A DNA stretch of 15,987 nucleotides, taken from an uncultured Bacteroidales bacterium. GTDB lineage: Bacteria; Bacteroidota; Bacteroidia; Bacteroidales; Muribaculaceae. The notes beneath the pieces are model-generated. The model did no database searches. It was not told the origin of the DNA and saw only the letters and a list, made by a program, of their open reading frames with translations. The stretch lies in assembly GCA_900554715.1 (NCBI GenBank), contig USIN01000017.1:1-15987 (forward strand), written 5' to 3'. A program made the position numbers and the translations under genes. Numbering within the stretch: the first letter of the stretch is position 1; each line of letters opens with the position of its first letter. Positions 1-6,467 of the stretch are shown one piece after another.

Positions 1-1611
1 GCCATGCTGACGGGCATACTCCATACCGAGGTCATAATCATCAAACTTGGCATGTACTTCATTATTATAAAGATTGAAGTCCTGTGTCGTCAGCGGAGGA
101 GCGAAAGCGCTGATGCTCTTGAGCGGAGCGCCCCAGAGGCCGGGCACGAGATAGACGGCGAACGCCAGCGGTATCACAGCCATGAAGAAACCGCCCACCG
201 AGGTATGGTCTTTAGGCGTGTCGTGGGGGAAGCGCAGCTTGCCGAGAAGATAGAGGCCGAGCAAGACGAAAAGCACAATCCATATCGACAGGAACACCTC
301 GCGGTCAAGTATATGCCATCCGTAGGCCAGATCGGCGACCGACAGGAATTTGAGCGAGAGAATCAGCTCAACGAAGCCGAGGACGACCTTGACTGAGTTG
401 AGCCAGCCGCCCGAGCGCGGCATCTCTTTGAGCAGCGACGGGAAGAAAGCGAAGAGGCCGAAAGGCAGCGCCAGGCCGAGCGCGAAACCGCCCATGCCGA
501 TGGCCGGCCCGAGGACGGCCCCCTGCGAGGCGGCCTCGACGAGTAGCGTGCCGATGATGGGGCCGGTGCACGAGAAAGAGACGAGCACCAGCGTGAAGGC
601 CATGAAGAAGATGCTCACGACGCCCGTGGTCGACTCGGCGCGACTGTCCATTCCGTTAGACCATTTCGAGGGCAGCTTGATGTCAAACGCCCCGAAGAAT
701 GACACGGCGAAGAGCACTAACAGGCCGAAGAATATCAGATTGAACACGGCGCCGGTGGCTATCTCATTGAGTTTACCCGCGCCGAAGGCCATCGTGATGG
801 CTATGCCGAGCACGAGATAAATCACGATGATACTCAGACCGTAGGTGACGGCGTCGGCTATCGATTTGCTGCGGTTCTTGCTCTTTTTGAGGAAGAAGCT
901 CACCGTCATCGGTATCATGGGCCAGACACAGGGCGTCAGTAGCGCCAGCAGACCGCCGGCAAAGCCGAAGAGCAGTATCGACCACCAGGGTGTGTCGGCT
1001 GTCGATTCGTCGGCGTTCATATCTACCGGAGCCCACCATGCGGCAGCCTCGCCCGAATCGCCCACGGGAGCGCTGACGACGGTCACTGCCTTGTCGTCGG
1101 GTTTGACGTCGACAGGCTTGGCGATAACGCCGCCGAAGCTGACATCGAAGCGATATTTTGCCGGAGGGGTGCATGCGTTGTTGTTGCAGGCCATATATCT
1201 CACCGTGCCGCCTATCGACACGGCGTCAGTGCCATCGTCAAGTTTGAAGCCACGGGTAAACGTGACCGTTCCGTCCCACCACGGCAGGTTGAGCTTGAGC
1301 ACGTCGTCATAATGCTTCGACGCCGGACGCGAGGGCGTCAGCGGGCCGGTGAACGTCAGCCCGTCGACAGGGTCAATCTCTATCGTCGTCGGATTGGGCA
1401 TCGGCGTGTCGGGCAGCGACGGCATCTCGTCGCCGTAGATATGCCAGCCGTCGTTGATGTCAGCCGTCCAGACTATGCGGCCTTCGCGCGGCGAGAGCGA
1501 GTCGACGGTGACACTCCAGCTAACATTGCTCGGCGGGGCTGCCTGAGCGGCGCCGGCTGTCATGATTACAGCCACTGCCGCGAGGCTTCTGAGTATTCCT
1601 TTTATATTCAT
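1..1611 (-). CDS. dsbD: DsbD-type thiol:disulfide transporter, 3' end cut by window edge
   Basis: Inner-membrane protein that passes electrons from cytoplasmic thioredoxin to periplasmic partners. The frame is open from the ATG at 1611 to base 1, giving 537 residues with no stop. In order: a signal peptide (about 1-24, ending AQA); a DsbD N-terminal domain (about 28-160) with the pair C142/C147 in RYMAC-x4-CTPP; a linker; then a CcdA-like multi-spanning domain (about 209-500). The membrane domain carries one cysteine in LTPCVWPMIP (C228) and one in SFSCTGPIIG (C348), matching the two redox cysteines of the family. The last residues, NNEVHAKFDDYDLGMEYARQ, should lead into the C-terminal thioredoxin domain outside the window. 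The gene starts 13 bp after a smaller gene for a related N-terminal domain, so the two are probably co-transcribed. Family assignment is firm; the periplasmic clients are unknown. Confidence 0.93.
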   Translation of the reverse strand, partial: MNIKGILRSLAAVAVIMTAGAAQAAPPSNVSWSVTVDSLSPREGRIVWTADINDGWHIYGDEMPSLPDTPMPNPTTIEIDPVDGLTFTGPLTPSRPASKHYDDVLKLNLPWWDGTVTFTRGFKLDDGTDAVSIGGTVRYMACNNNACTPPAKYRFDVSFGGVIAKPVDVKPDDKAVTVVSAPVGDSGEAAAWWAPVDMNADESTADTPWWSILLFGFAGGLLALLTPCVWPMIPMTVSFFLKKSKNRSKSIADAVTYGLSIIVIYLVLGIAITMAFGAGKLNEIATGAVFNLIFFGLLVLFAVSFFGAFDIKLPSKWSNGMDSRAESTTGVVSIFFMAFTLVLVSFSCTGPIIGTLLVEAASQGAVLGPAIGMGGFALGLALPFGLFAFFPSLLKEMPRSGGWLNSVKVVLGFVELILSLKFLSVADLAYGWHILDREVFLSIWIVLFVLLGLYLLGKLRFPHDTPKDHTSVGGFFMAVIPLAFAVYLVPGLWGAPLKSISAFAPPLTTQDFNLYNNEVHAKFDDYDLGMEYARQHG

Positions 1612-1624
1612 GATTTCGTGATGT

Positions 1625-2089
1625 TTATTTCTTAAATTCGGGCACTGCCACACTTATGTTCTCGGTCTTCGGGGGCATACACTGGTTGCCGTCGCATGCC
1701 ATATATCTTATCGACAGGCCGATATGCGCCGCCGCACGGTCTGTCACCTTGAAACTGCGGCTGAACGCCACGTTGGCGTCCCACCACTCGAGCGTCTTCC
1801 TGAACAGCGGGTCGACAGCCGACACCGGCTTCACCGACGGCTTCACGTCGCCCGTAAACTCGACTCCCTTGCTCTTCGAGAAGTCAAATACCGTCGGCTT
1901 CGGACCGCCGTCGGGCAGCTCGAAGCCATAGAGATGCCATCCCTGGCCTATGAGAGCCCTGACTGTCACAGTGCCTTCGGTCGGTGAGGTCATCTTCACA
2001 GTCGTGCGCCACCGCACCGCCGGCGTCTGGGACGCCGCGACAGTCACCAATATCATAATCGCGAAAAATGCCGTAATAAATCTTTTCAT
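1625..2089 (-). CDS. Small periplasmic DsbD N-terminal-domain protein
   Basis: A 154-residue secreted protein made of one DsbD N-terminal (disulfide-corrector, PF11412-like) domain. It has a signal peptide (about 1-20, hydrophobic FFAIMILVTVAA), then a domain with W-H-L-Y-G near residue 51, a WWD motif (compare WWDGTVTF in the next gene) and the redox-type pair in RYMAC-x4-CMPP. The neighbour's N-terminal domain has the same landmarks in the same order (GWHIYG, WWD, RYMAC-x4-C), so the two are paralogous. With no membrane domain of its own, it is likely reduced by, or works beside, the DsbD encoded 13 bp downstream. The start at 2089 gives a good signal peptide. Two Bacteroidetes -7 boxes lie upstream on this strand. 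The family is clear; the separate role is inferred. Confidence 0.88.
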   Translation of the reverse strand: MKRFITAFFAIMILVTVAASQTPAVRWRTTVKMTSPTEGTVTVRALIGQGWHLYGFELPDGGPKPTVFDFSKSKGVEFTGDVKPSVKPVSAVDPLFRKTLEWWDANVAFSRSFKVTDRAAAHIGLSIRYMACDGNQCMPPKTENISVAVPEFKK

Positions 2090-2110
2090 ATCTTATTAAT
2101 ATTTAGGGAT

Positions 2111-2142
2111 CGGACTTGTCTGACGTGTCCGACTTGTCCGAC
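2111..2142. repeat. Short imperfect GGAC/GTCC repeats
   Basis: Closely spaced, partly palindromic copies of CGGACTTGTC, TGTCCGACTTG and TGTCCGAC lie in the dsbD leader, followed by AT-rich words of the type ATTCAAAATTCATAACTC. The rest of 2090-2337 holds no gene, only the promoter boxes listed separately. Confidence 0.45.
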
Positions 2143-2180
2143 AATTCAACATTCAAAATTCATAACTCAAAATTATCAAG

Positions 2181-2188
2181 CAAAGTTA
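2181..2188 (-). promoter_or_regulatory. Candidate -7 box for the dsbD pair (proximal)
   Basis: The minus strand reads TAACTTTG, an exact match to the Bacteroidetes TAnnTTTG box, about 92 nt before the start at 2089. I see no clear -33 TTG at the usual distance, so this is a candidate only. Confidence 0.5.
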
Positions 2189-2247
2189 CTACATGTTTAA
2201 AAGAAAACGAAATTTTAGCGCCTCAAACGCCTCAGACGGCGTCATAA

Positions 2248-2255
2248 CAAAGATA
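2248..2255 (-). promoter_or_regulatory. Candidate -7 box for the dsbD pair (distal)
   Basis: The minus strand reads TATCTTTG, again matching TAnnTTTG, 67 bp further upstream than the first box. No obvious -33 TTG is seen. Either box, or both, could drive the pair. Confidence 0.45.
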
Positions 2256-2314
2256 TTAAAAACCTAAAAAATCTTATCTGACGCCATTTTCCGTGCCGTT
2301 TGACATTTTTTTCG

Positions 2315-2322
2315 TATCTTTG
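2315..2322 (+). promoter_or_regulatory. -7 box upstream of the inverted-repeat element and the synthase-like gene
   Basis: TATCTTTG matches TAnnTTTG. A TTTGAC lies at 2299-2304, closer than the usual 19-22 bp spacing, so the -33 element is uncertain. The box ends 15 nt before the left inverted repeat at 2338. Without that element it would lie about 16-20 nt from the ATG at 2689, a short leader of the kind seen in this phylum. Confidence 0.6.
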
Positions 2323-2373
2323 TGCATTAAAAACTTAGAGCTTGTTTAATTAACAAATGTTGACGCCAAGGTC

Positions 2374-2463
2374 GCTTAGCTTGAGTTGATTTTCGTTTTG
2401 TGACGAAGGAGTGTACTGGATGTACACGACTGAGGAGCAAGGCGAAAAGCGGCCAAGATAAGC
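2374..2463 (+). other. Long imperfect hairpin inside the inverted-repeat element
   Basis: Three nested stems are visible. GCTTAGCTTG (2374-2383) pairs with CAAGATAAGC (2454-2463) at 9 of 10 positions. TTTTCGTTTTG (2390-2400) pairs with CAAGGCGAAAA (2438-2448) at all 11 if two G-U pairs are allowed. GTGTAC (2411-2416) pairs with GTACAC (2422-2427) around the loop TGGAT. The G-U pairs suggest structure kept in RNA. It could be part of the mobile element or a leader RNA. Confidence 0.55.
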
Positions 2464-2533
2464 GAAACGGAAGTAAGCTTTATTATAAACGACAAGTCTC
2501 CATGTAAAATTAAAAATATTTTTTATTTAAATA

Positions 2534-2647
2534 ATGAAAAGATATTACCACATAGCTGCCATTCGCCGGCATCTTTCCGCCTGTTCTTCGGTCGTTATGG
2601 AGCCCCATAACTTCCTCATCACACGCGAAAATCTGCTCGACGACTGA
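2534..2647 (+). CDS. Possible 37-residue small protein or leader peptide
   Basis: The ATG at 2534 opens 37 codons to a TGA at 2645-2647. The product starts MKRYYHIAAIRRHLS and ends REN-LLDD, with a basic N-terminal half and an acidic end. It has no signal peptide or membrane segment. An AT-rich stretch precedes the ATG, as is usual for gene starts in this phylum, and codon choice (CGC, CTC, ATC, GAC) resembles the neighbouring genes. It lies wholly inside the inverted-repeat element and stops just before the right repeat. I do not recognise the sequence. It may be a leader peptide, a cargo microprotein or chance. Confidence 0.4.
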   Translation: MKRYYHIAAIRRHLSACSSVVMEPHNFLITRENLLDD

Positions 2648-2688
2648 CAGCCTTGGCGGTAACATTTGTTGTTAAAACAAGCTCTTAT

Positions 2689-3501
2689 ATGAATTCAAGC
2701 AAAGTGCTGTATATCTCCCAGGAGATAACCCCCTACCTTGCACCGGACGTCATGTCGACGCTCGGACGCATGATACCGCAGGGCATTCAGGAACGCGGCT
2801 ATGAAGTCAGAACATTCATGCCCCGCTACGGATGCATCAACGAGCGCCGCAACCAGCTCCACGAAGTCATACGCCTTTCAGGCCTCAATATAGCCATCGA
2901 CGACACCGACCATCCCCTGATTATCAAGGTCGCCACCCTCCAGCCCTCGCGCATGCAGGTCTACTTTATCGACAACGACGACTACTTCCTGCGCCACACC
3001 GGCGAAGGCCTCGAGACCGACATCATGCCCGACGACAACGACGAGCGCTGCATCTTCTTCACCCGCGGCGTCATCGAGACCGTCAGGAAACTCCGCTGGG
3101 AGCCCGCCGTCATTCACTGCTCGGGATGGATATCGGCACTCGCGCCCATGTTTATCAAACGCCACTATGCCGACGACCCCACTTTCGCCGGCTCAAAGAT
3201 AGTCTACAGCCTCTACGGCGGCGGCTTTGAAGGCACACTCGACAGCCGTTTCGCCGAAAAACTGCGCATGGAAGGCTTCACCGACGACGACATAGCATCA
3301 CTGCTCGGCGGCGACGTCGATTTCGCAAAAATCAACCGCCTCGCCATCGACTACGCCGATGCCATAGCCCAGAGCACCCCCGACGTCGACCCCGAGCTAA
3401 TCGAATATGCCAAAGCTTCGGGAAAACCCTTCCTCCCCTATCCGGGCGACGAAGACTATGCCGACGCCTACGACAACTTCTACAAAGAACTCATCAAATA
3501 A
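2689..3501 (+). CDS. Glycogen/starch synthase-like protein, N-terminal (GT5) domain only
   Basis: The 270-residue product resembles the N-terminal starch-synthase catalytic domain and a form common in Bacteroidales. Landmarks are KVLYISQEITPYL (about 5-17), an EVRTFMPRYG strand (about 39-48), INERRNQLHEVIRL, and IHCSGWISALAP at the place of the GT5 HxHDW motif. Full GT5 enzymes have about 480 residues and two Rossmann domains; the second domain is absent. The ADP-glucose-binding KTGGL near the N-terminus is also absent (APDVMSTLG stands there), and the second His of HxHDW is Ser. Catalysis is therefore doubtful, and a binding or regulatory role is possible. I chose ATG 2689 because conserved sequence begins at once; the in-frame ATG at 2653 would translate the right inverted repeat. 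DUF4270 follows after 28 bp. Confidence 0.82.
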   Translation: MNSSKVLYISQEITPYLAPDVMSTLGRMIPQGIQERGYEVRTFMPRYGCINERRNQLHEVIRLSGLNIAIDDTDHPLIIKVATLQPSRMQVYFIDNDDYFLRHTGEGLETDIMPDDNDERCIFFTRGVIETVRKLRWEPAVIHCSGWISALAPMFIKRHYADDPTFAGSKIVYSLYGGGFEGTLDSRFAEKLRMEGFTDDDIASLLGGDVDFAKINRLAIDYADAIAQSTPDVDPELIEYAKASGKPFLPYPGDEDYADAYDNFYKELIK

Positions 3502-3529
3502 CCCCGGCACCTAACTTACCCATCAGGTC

Positions 3530-4921
3530 ATGAACCTCAGACACCTCACCATAGCTCTCCTCGCGTTCATCGTCGCCGGCACGGCCCTTGTCGCCTGTGA
3601 CGAAAACTCGACCGTCGGCGAATCTCTCGTCGAAGACAAAATCGCCGTCACCATCGACTCCTCGTTTACCATCAGCGCCCGCAGCGTCGCCGACCGCTCA
3701 GTGCCCGCACGCACCCTCAGCCAGCTCTTCGGCCGCATCGACGTCGAAGGCTACGGCCACCTCTCGAGCGACGTCGTCACCCAGTTTATGCCCGCGTCGA
3801 CACTCGACACCGCCGGCGTCACCGTCAACGACATCGACTCGCTCAAACTGATACTCAACATCGCCGCCGGCGACTTCATCGGCGACTCGATCGCCCCCAT
3901 GGGCCTCGAGGTCTACCGTCTCGACAAACTCCTGCCCTCGCCAATCTACAGCGACTTCGACCCCAAAGGCTACTACGACGCCTCACAGCCCATCGGCAGC
4001 ACCATCTTCAACCTCTCGACCCTCGGCATGCCCGACTCCATCGCCGCAATCTACAAAGGCGACAAGACCGTGGCCATCGACCTGCCCGTATCGCTCGGCA
4101 AAGAGATGTTCAGCGCCTATATGGCCGACCAGCAGCTCTTCGCCACACCCACCGCTTTCACCGACAAAGTCTTCAAAGGCCTTTATATACGCAACTCCTT
4201 CGGCAGTGGCCGTCTGACACGCGTCAGCCAGACCATGATCAACATGTACTACCATAAGAAGACCGTCAACGACGCCGGACGCGACACCGTCGTCGACATG
4301 ACAGGCTACTACTTTGCCGTCACGCCCGAAATCATCACCAACAACATCATCGACTACAACATAGCTCCAGCCATTAGCCGACGCATCGCCGACGGCGAAG
4401 ACCTCGTCGTAGCCCCCGCAGGCTACAACGTCGAGATCAACTTCCCCGGACGCGAGATTGTCGCCGCATACCATGCCGGCAAAGGCGACCTCTCAGTCAT
4501 CAACACCCTCTCGTTCACCCTTCCCGTCGAAGAGCTCGAAGGCCACGAAGGTCTCGTGCCCCCGCCATACCTCCTCATGGTCAAGACATCCGAGAAAGAC
4601 CAGTTCTTCGCCCAGAGCAAACTCCCCGACAACAAGACTTCATTCTACGCCACATACGACTCGACCGGCAAACGCTATGTCTTCTCAAACATGCGTCAGT
4701 ATATCCTCGATCTCGTCGAGGCTAAAGAAATCACCGACGAAGACACAGCCTTCACACTCTGTGCCATCAACGTGACAACCGAGCAGTCAAACAACTACTA
4801 CAACCCCACTCCGACCGTCACAGGCATCACGCCCTACGTCGCCGGACCCGTCGCAGTCAAATTTTTAACCGATAAAGCAAAAATTTACTTCACATATAGC
4901 ACACAGAAGCTAAATATTTAG
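3530..4921 (+). CDS. DUF4270-family lipoprotein
   Basis: A 463-residue lipoprotein of a Bacteroidetes-specific family of unknown function. The signal peptide (1-22) ends in a lipobox LVAC with the lipidated cysteine at C23. The mature start CDEN has acidic residues at +2 and +3, which hints at surface export in this phylum. The rest looks like a soluble, beta-rich outer-membrane-attached protein with no recognisable catalytic motif. It starts 28 bp after the synthase-like gene and is probably co-transcribed; this gene order recurs in Bacteroidales as far as I recall. The gene is strongly GC-rich at third positions. Its TAG stop is followed directly by the -7 box of the next tRNA, so that promoter's upstream part lies within the coding sequence. 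Family call fairly sure; function unknown. Confidence 0.8.
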   Translation: MNLRHLTIALLAFIVAGTALVACDENSTVGESLVEDKIAVTIDSSFTISARSVADRSVPARTLSQLFGRIDVEGYGHLSSDVVTQFMPASTLDTAGVTVNDIDSLKLILNIAAGDFIGDSIAPMGLEVYRLDKLLPSPIYSDFDPKGYYDASQPIGSTIFNLSTLGMPDSIAAIYKGDKTVAIDLPVSLGKEMFSAYMADQQLFATPTAFTDKVFKGLYIRNSFGSGRLTRVSQTMINMYYHKKTVNDAGRDTVVDMTGYYFAVTPEIITNNIIDYNIAPAISRRIADGEDLVVAPAGYNVEINFPGREIVAAYHAGKGDLSVINTLSFTLPVEELEGHEGLVPPPYLLMVKTSEKDQFFAQSKLPDNKTSFYATYDSTGKRYVFSNMRQYILDLVEAKEITDEDTAFTLCAINVTTEQSNNYYNPTPTVTGITPYVAGPVAVKFLTDKAKIYFTYSTQKLNI

Positions 4922-4929
4922 TAACTTTG
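4922..4929 (+). promoter_or_regulatory. -7 box for tRNA-Thr
   Basis: TAACTTTG matches TAnnTTTG. It starts the base after the DUF4270 stop codon and ends 13 nt before the tRNA. No clear -33 TTG is visible in the end of the coding region. Confidence 0.6.
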
Positions 4930-4942
4930 CAACGCAAATCAG

Positions 4943-5015
4943 GCCGCAATAGCTCAGTTGGTAGAGCATTTCATTCGTAACGAAAAGGTCGTGGGTTCGA
5001 GTCCCACTCGCGGCT
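4943..5015 (+). tRNA. tRNA-Thr (anticodon CGT)
   Basis: A 73-nt cloverleaf with D stem GCTC/GAGC, anticodon loop TTCGTAA (CGT, reads ACG) and a perfect T stem GTGGG/CCCAC around TTCGAGT. The discriminator is T73; CCA is not encoded. Two A-C mismatches stand out: position 6 with 67 in the acceptor stem and 31 with 39 at the base of the anticodon loop. The rest is intact, and the promoter box and terminator support expression. Confidence 0.93.
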
Positions 5016-5023
5016 CTCACAGC

Positions 5024-5062
5024 AAAAGCTCCGGAAGACATTCACTCCGGAGCTTTTCTTTT
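5024..5062 (+). terminator. Terminator after tRNA-Thr
   Basis: AAAAGCTCCGG (5024-5034) pairs perfectly with CCGGAGCTTTT (5047-5057) around a 12-nt loop, followed by CTTTT. This is a good intrinsic terminator for tRNA-Thr and possibly for read-through from DUF4270. Confidence 0.85.
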
Positions 5063-5091
5063 ACCATCACGTCAAAATTCAGCCAAAACAT

Positions 5092-5122
5092 TTTGCAGAT
5101 TACAAAATAATCTCTACCTTTG
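5092..5122 (+). promoter_or_regulatory. Promoter of tRNA-Cys (-33 and -7)
   Basis: TTTG at 5092-5095 and TACCTTTG at 5115-5122 are 19 bp apart, a textbook Bacteroidetes promoter. The -7 box ends 17 nt before the tRNA. This is the best-formed promoter in the window. Confidence 0.8.
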
Positions 5123-5139
5123 CACTCACAATCACTCAT

Positions 5140-5210
5140 GGTTCCTTGGCCGAGTGGTTAGGCACCGGTCTGCAAAACCGTTTACAGCAGTTCGATTCTG
5201 CTAGGAACCT
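5140..5210 (+). tRNA. tRNA-Cys (anticodon GCA)
   Basis: A 71-nt cloverleaf. Acceptor GGTTCCT pairs fully with AGGAACC, the D stem is GCC/GGC, and the anticodon loop CTGCAAA gives GCA. The T stem AGCAG/CTGCT surrounds TTCGATT. The discriminator T73 is the one expected for bacterial tRNA-Cys, and CCA is not encoded. Position 27 does not pair with 43, a minor deviation. Confidence 0.95.
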
Positions 5211-5211
5211 C

Positions 5212-5246
5212 AAAACCTTCTACACTGCGAAGTGTGGGAGGTTTTT
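5212..5246 (+). terminator. Terminator after tRNA-Cys
   Basis: AAAACCT (5212-5218) pairs with AGGTTTT (5239-5245), with an inner stem TACACT/AGTGTG around GCGA and a T run. It begins one base after the tRNA. Confidence 0.8.
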
Positions 5247-5344
5247 CATTTCCGGGCGACATGGAACTACTGCGCGCAGCTATCTAATTCAGGGTCATGC
5301 AGAGCTGTGCCATGGCATAGCCGCGTAAACAAACCAACACGAGC

Positions 5345-5364
5345 GGATGCGCGGTCGCGCATCC
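5345..5364. repeat. 20-nt palindromic repeat, copy 1
   Basis: GGATGCGCGGTCGCGCATCC is a 9-bp stem with a GT centre. The similarity extends to about 5386 (CCAATCTTGTGTTC) and matches copy 3 over roughly 44 nt with few differences. Confidence 0.85.
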
Positions 5365-5832
5365 CTACCAATCTTGTGTTCTTGTGGCCTTTTGTTCTTG
5401 TGTTCTTAAAACGCCATTGAGGGAAATCCAAGTGCCTATTTCAGCCGCGGTAGCGGCGGCAGTTCAACAGGCATGTACGAGCCGCGGTAGCGCCGAAGTG
5501 CATGTATAGGATATTCCCTAATCTGAGGAACCGCGTTAGCGGTGGCACTTCCTCGTGCACAGTTACCACAATCGGCGCCCTGCAGACGCCGGGCGGGGCG
5601 ATGCGACCCCTACCCCGAGCGCCTTCGGCGGTCAGGGCTACGGTAAATCGGCAATCTGCGAATGCCCGTGCCACGATTCGTGTTTCAGCAGGGTATGGAG
5701 AAAGTGCCGCCGCGATGCGGCTACAACGTCTATTCCGCCTATAATACACGCACTGCGGCGCACGTCGTGCGCCTTGTACGCGCCTAATGAACTATCGCCG
5801 CTAACGCGGCTCCCGGCACCACTGTTAGGCGC

Positions 5833-5852
5833 GGATGCGCGGTCGCGCATCC
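5833..5852. repeat. 20-nt palindromic repeat, copy 2
   Basis: The 20 nt and the following CCTA are identical to copy 1, but the right flank then differs (CTACGATTACG). The conserved unit is therefore the palindrome with its GC prefix and CT suffix. Confidence 0.85.
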
Positions 5853-6301
5853 CTACTACGATTACGTGGGCGACGCAAGAGCATCCGCACAGACACGACA
5901 GCAGGCGATATGCCACTACGGCTTCAGCCGCAGTTCCATCTGGCGGTGGGAATCTCGGCGACAGACTCAATCTATCCCCGTCCATGACGTCCGGCAGGAC
6001 GTCTGCGTGTTCATAACCGCGGTACATCGAGGCCTATCGGGCCGAGATGTGCCCGGTAAGCGATATGAAACGGTAAGATGTCTGAAAGACATCGTTTTAT
6101 ACAGCGACGGAACCATATTCGATGTCTTACAGACATCAGCCACGGGTGGCAGCCTACCGGGCACACCTGCGCTACGCTTCGGTGTACCCGGCTACGAAAC
6201 AAGCATTGTCTTTCAGACAATTATAGTTTGCATAACCAAATCAGAGAGCCTATCGGAGCGTGGGCGACGCAAGGGCTGAAGCCCGTGCCCCATACATGGG
6301 C

Positions 6302-6321
6302 GGATGCGCGGTCGCGCATCC
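6302..6321. repeat. 20-nt palindromic repeat, copy 3
   Basis: The 20-nt palindrome is identical to copies 1 and 2 and is followed by CTTCCAATCTTGTGTTC, matching the right flank of copy 1. Confidence 0.85.
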
Positions 6322-6404
6322 CTTCCAATCTTGTGTTCCTGTGCTCTTTTACTGTTGGCTCCAAGGGCTGAAGCCCTTGATCCATAGCGACGGGCGGAAA
6401 ACAG

Positions 6405-6436
6405 GCGGCGGGGGTCTCGGATGAGACTCCCGCCGC
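6405..6436 (-). terminator. Terminator of the Sus-type operon
   Basis: GCGGCGGGGGTCTC (6405-6418) and GAGACTCCCGCCGC (6423-6436) form a 14-position stem with one mismatch and a 4-nt loop. On the minus strand it lies 31 nt after the stop of the last Sus gene and is followed by CTGTTTTCC, a modest T tract. It probably ends the three-gene operon. Confidence 0.7.
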
Positions 6437-6467
6437 GGGTATTAAAGGGGGAATTAATCTTTATCGA

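Larger units (their letters stand above)
2338..2684. mobile_element. 347-bp inverted-repeat element (MITE-like) in the leader of the synthase-like gene
   Basis: The 34 nt at 2338-2371 and 2651-2684 are inverted repeats with 29 of 34 positions matching. The outer ten bases (GAGCTTGTTT) and the inner blocks ACAAATGTT and CGCCAAGG are exact. The trinucleotide TTA flanks both ends (2335-2337, 2685-2687), compatible with a 3-bp target duplication. Between the repeats are a 90-nt hairpin (2374-2463), an AT-rich stretch (2500-2533) and a possible 37-codon ORF. There is no transposase, so a non-autonomous element is the simplest reading. The alternative is a resident structured 5' leader. The element ends 4 nt before the ATG of the next gene. 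Confidence 0.6.
5250..6400. repeat. Gene-free hairpin field with several palindrome classes
   Basis: I find no credible gene in this 1.15 kb; the open frames lack signal peptides, family motifs and the codon bias of the neighbours. It is packed with short hairpins that fall into classes. One has CCGC..GCGG stems (5444-5457, 5530-5543, 5709-5721, 5797-5810). One has GTCT-nnn-AGAC cores (6077-6093, 6121-6137, 6205-6221). One has GTCC-nnnn-GGAC (5986-6003), and one has GGGCT-GA-AGCCC (6273-6284, 6362-6379). Three copies of a 20-nt palindrome are listed separately. Short words such as GGGCGACGCAAG (after 5868 and 6262) also recur. This looks like an extragenic-palindrome mosaic; origin and function are unknown. 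Confidence 0.7.

Noticed and set aside
845..1312. 155-codon plus-strand frame opposite dsbD
   Set aside because: Antisense shadow; the minus strand encodes the conserved redox and membrane motifs.
2590..2684. Intrinsic terminator formed by the right inverted repeat
   Set aside because: The repeat pairs with a copy 280 bp away, not locally, and no T tract follows.
2653..2688. Upstream in-frame ATG as start of the synthase-like protein
   Set aside because: It would translate the right inverted repeat; conserved family sequence begins at 2689.
5866..6279. Open frames of 60-150 codons in the hairpin field
   Set aside because: They translate palindromic repeats, overlap each other on both strands and lack motifs or a coding bias.
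5345..6321. CRISPR array
   Set aside because: Only three repeats, with unequal spacings near 470-490 bp and no cas genes.
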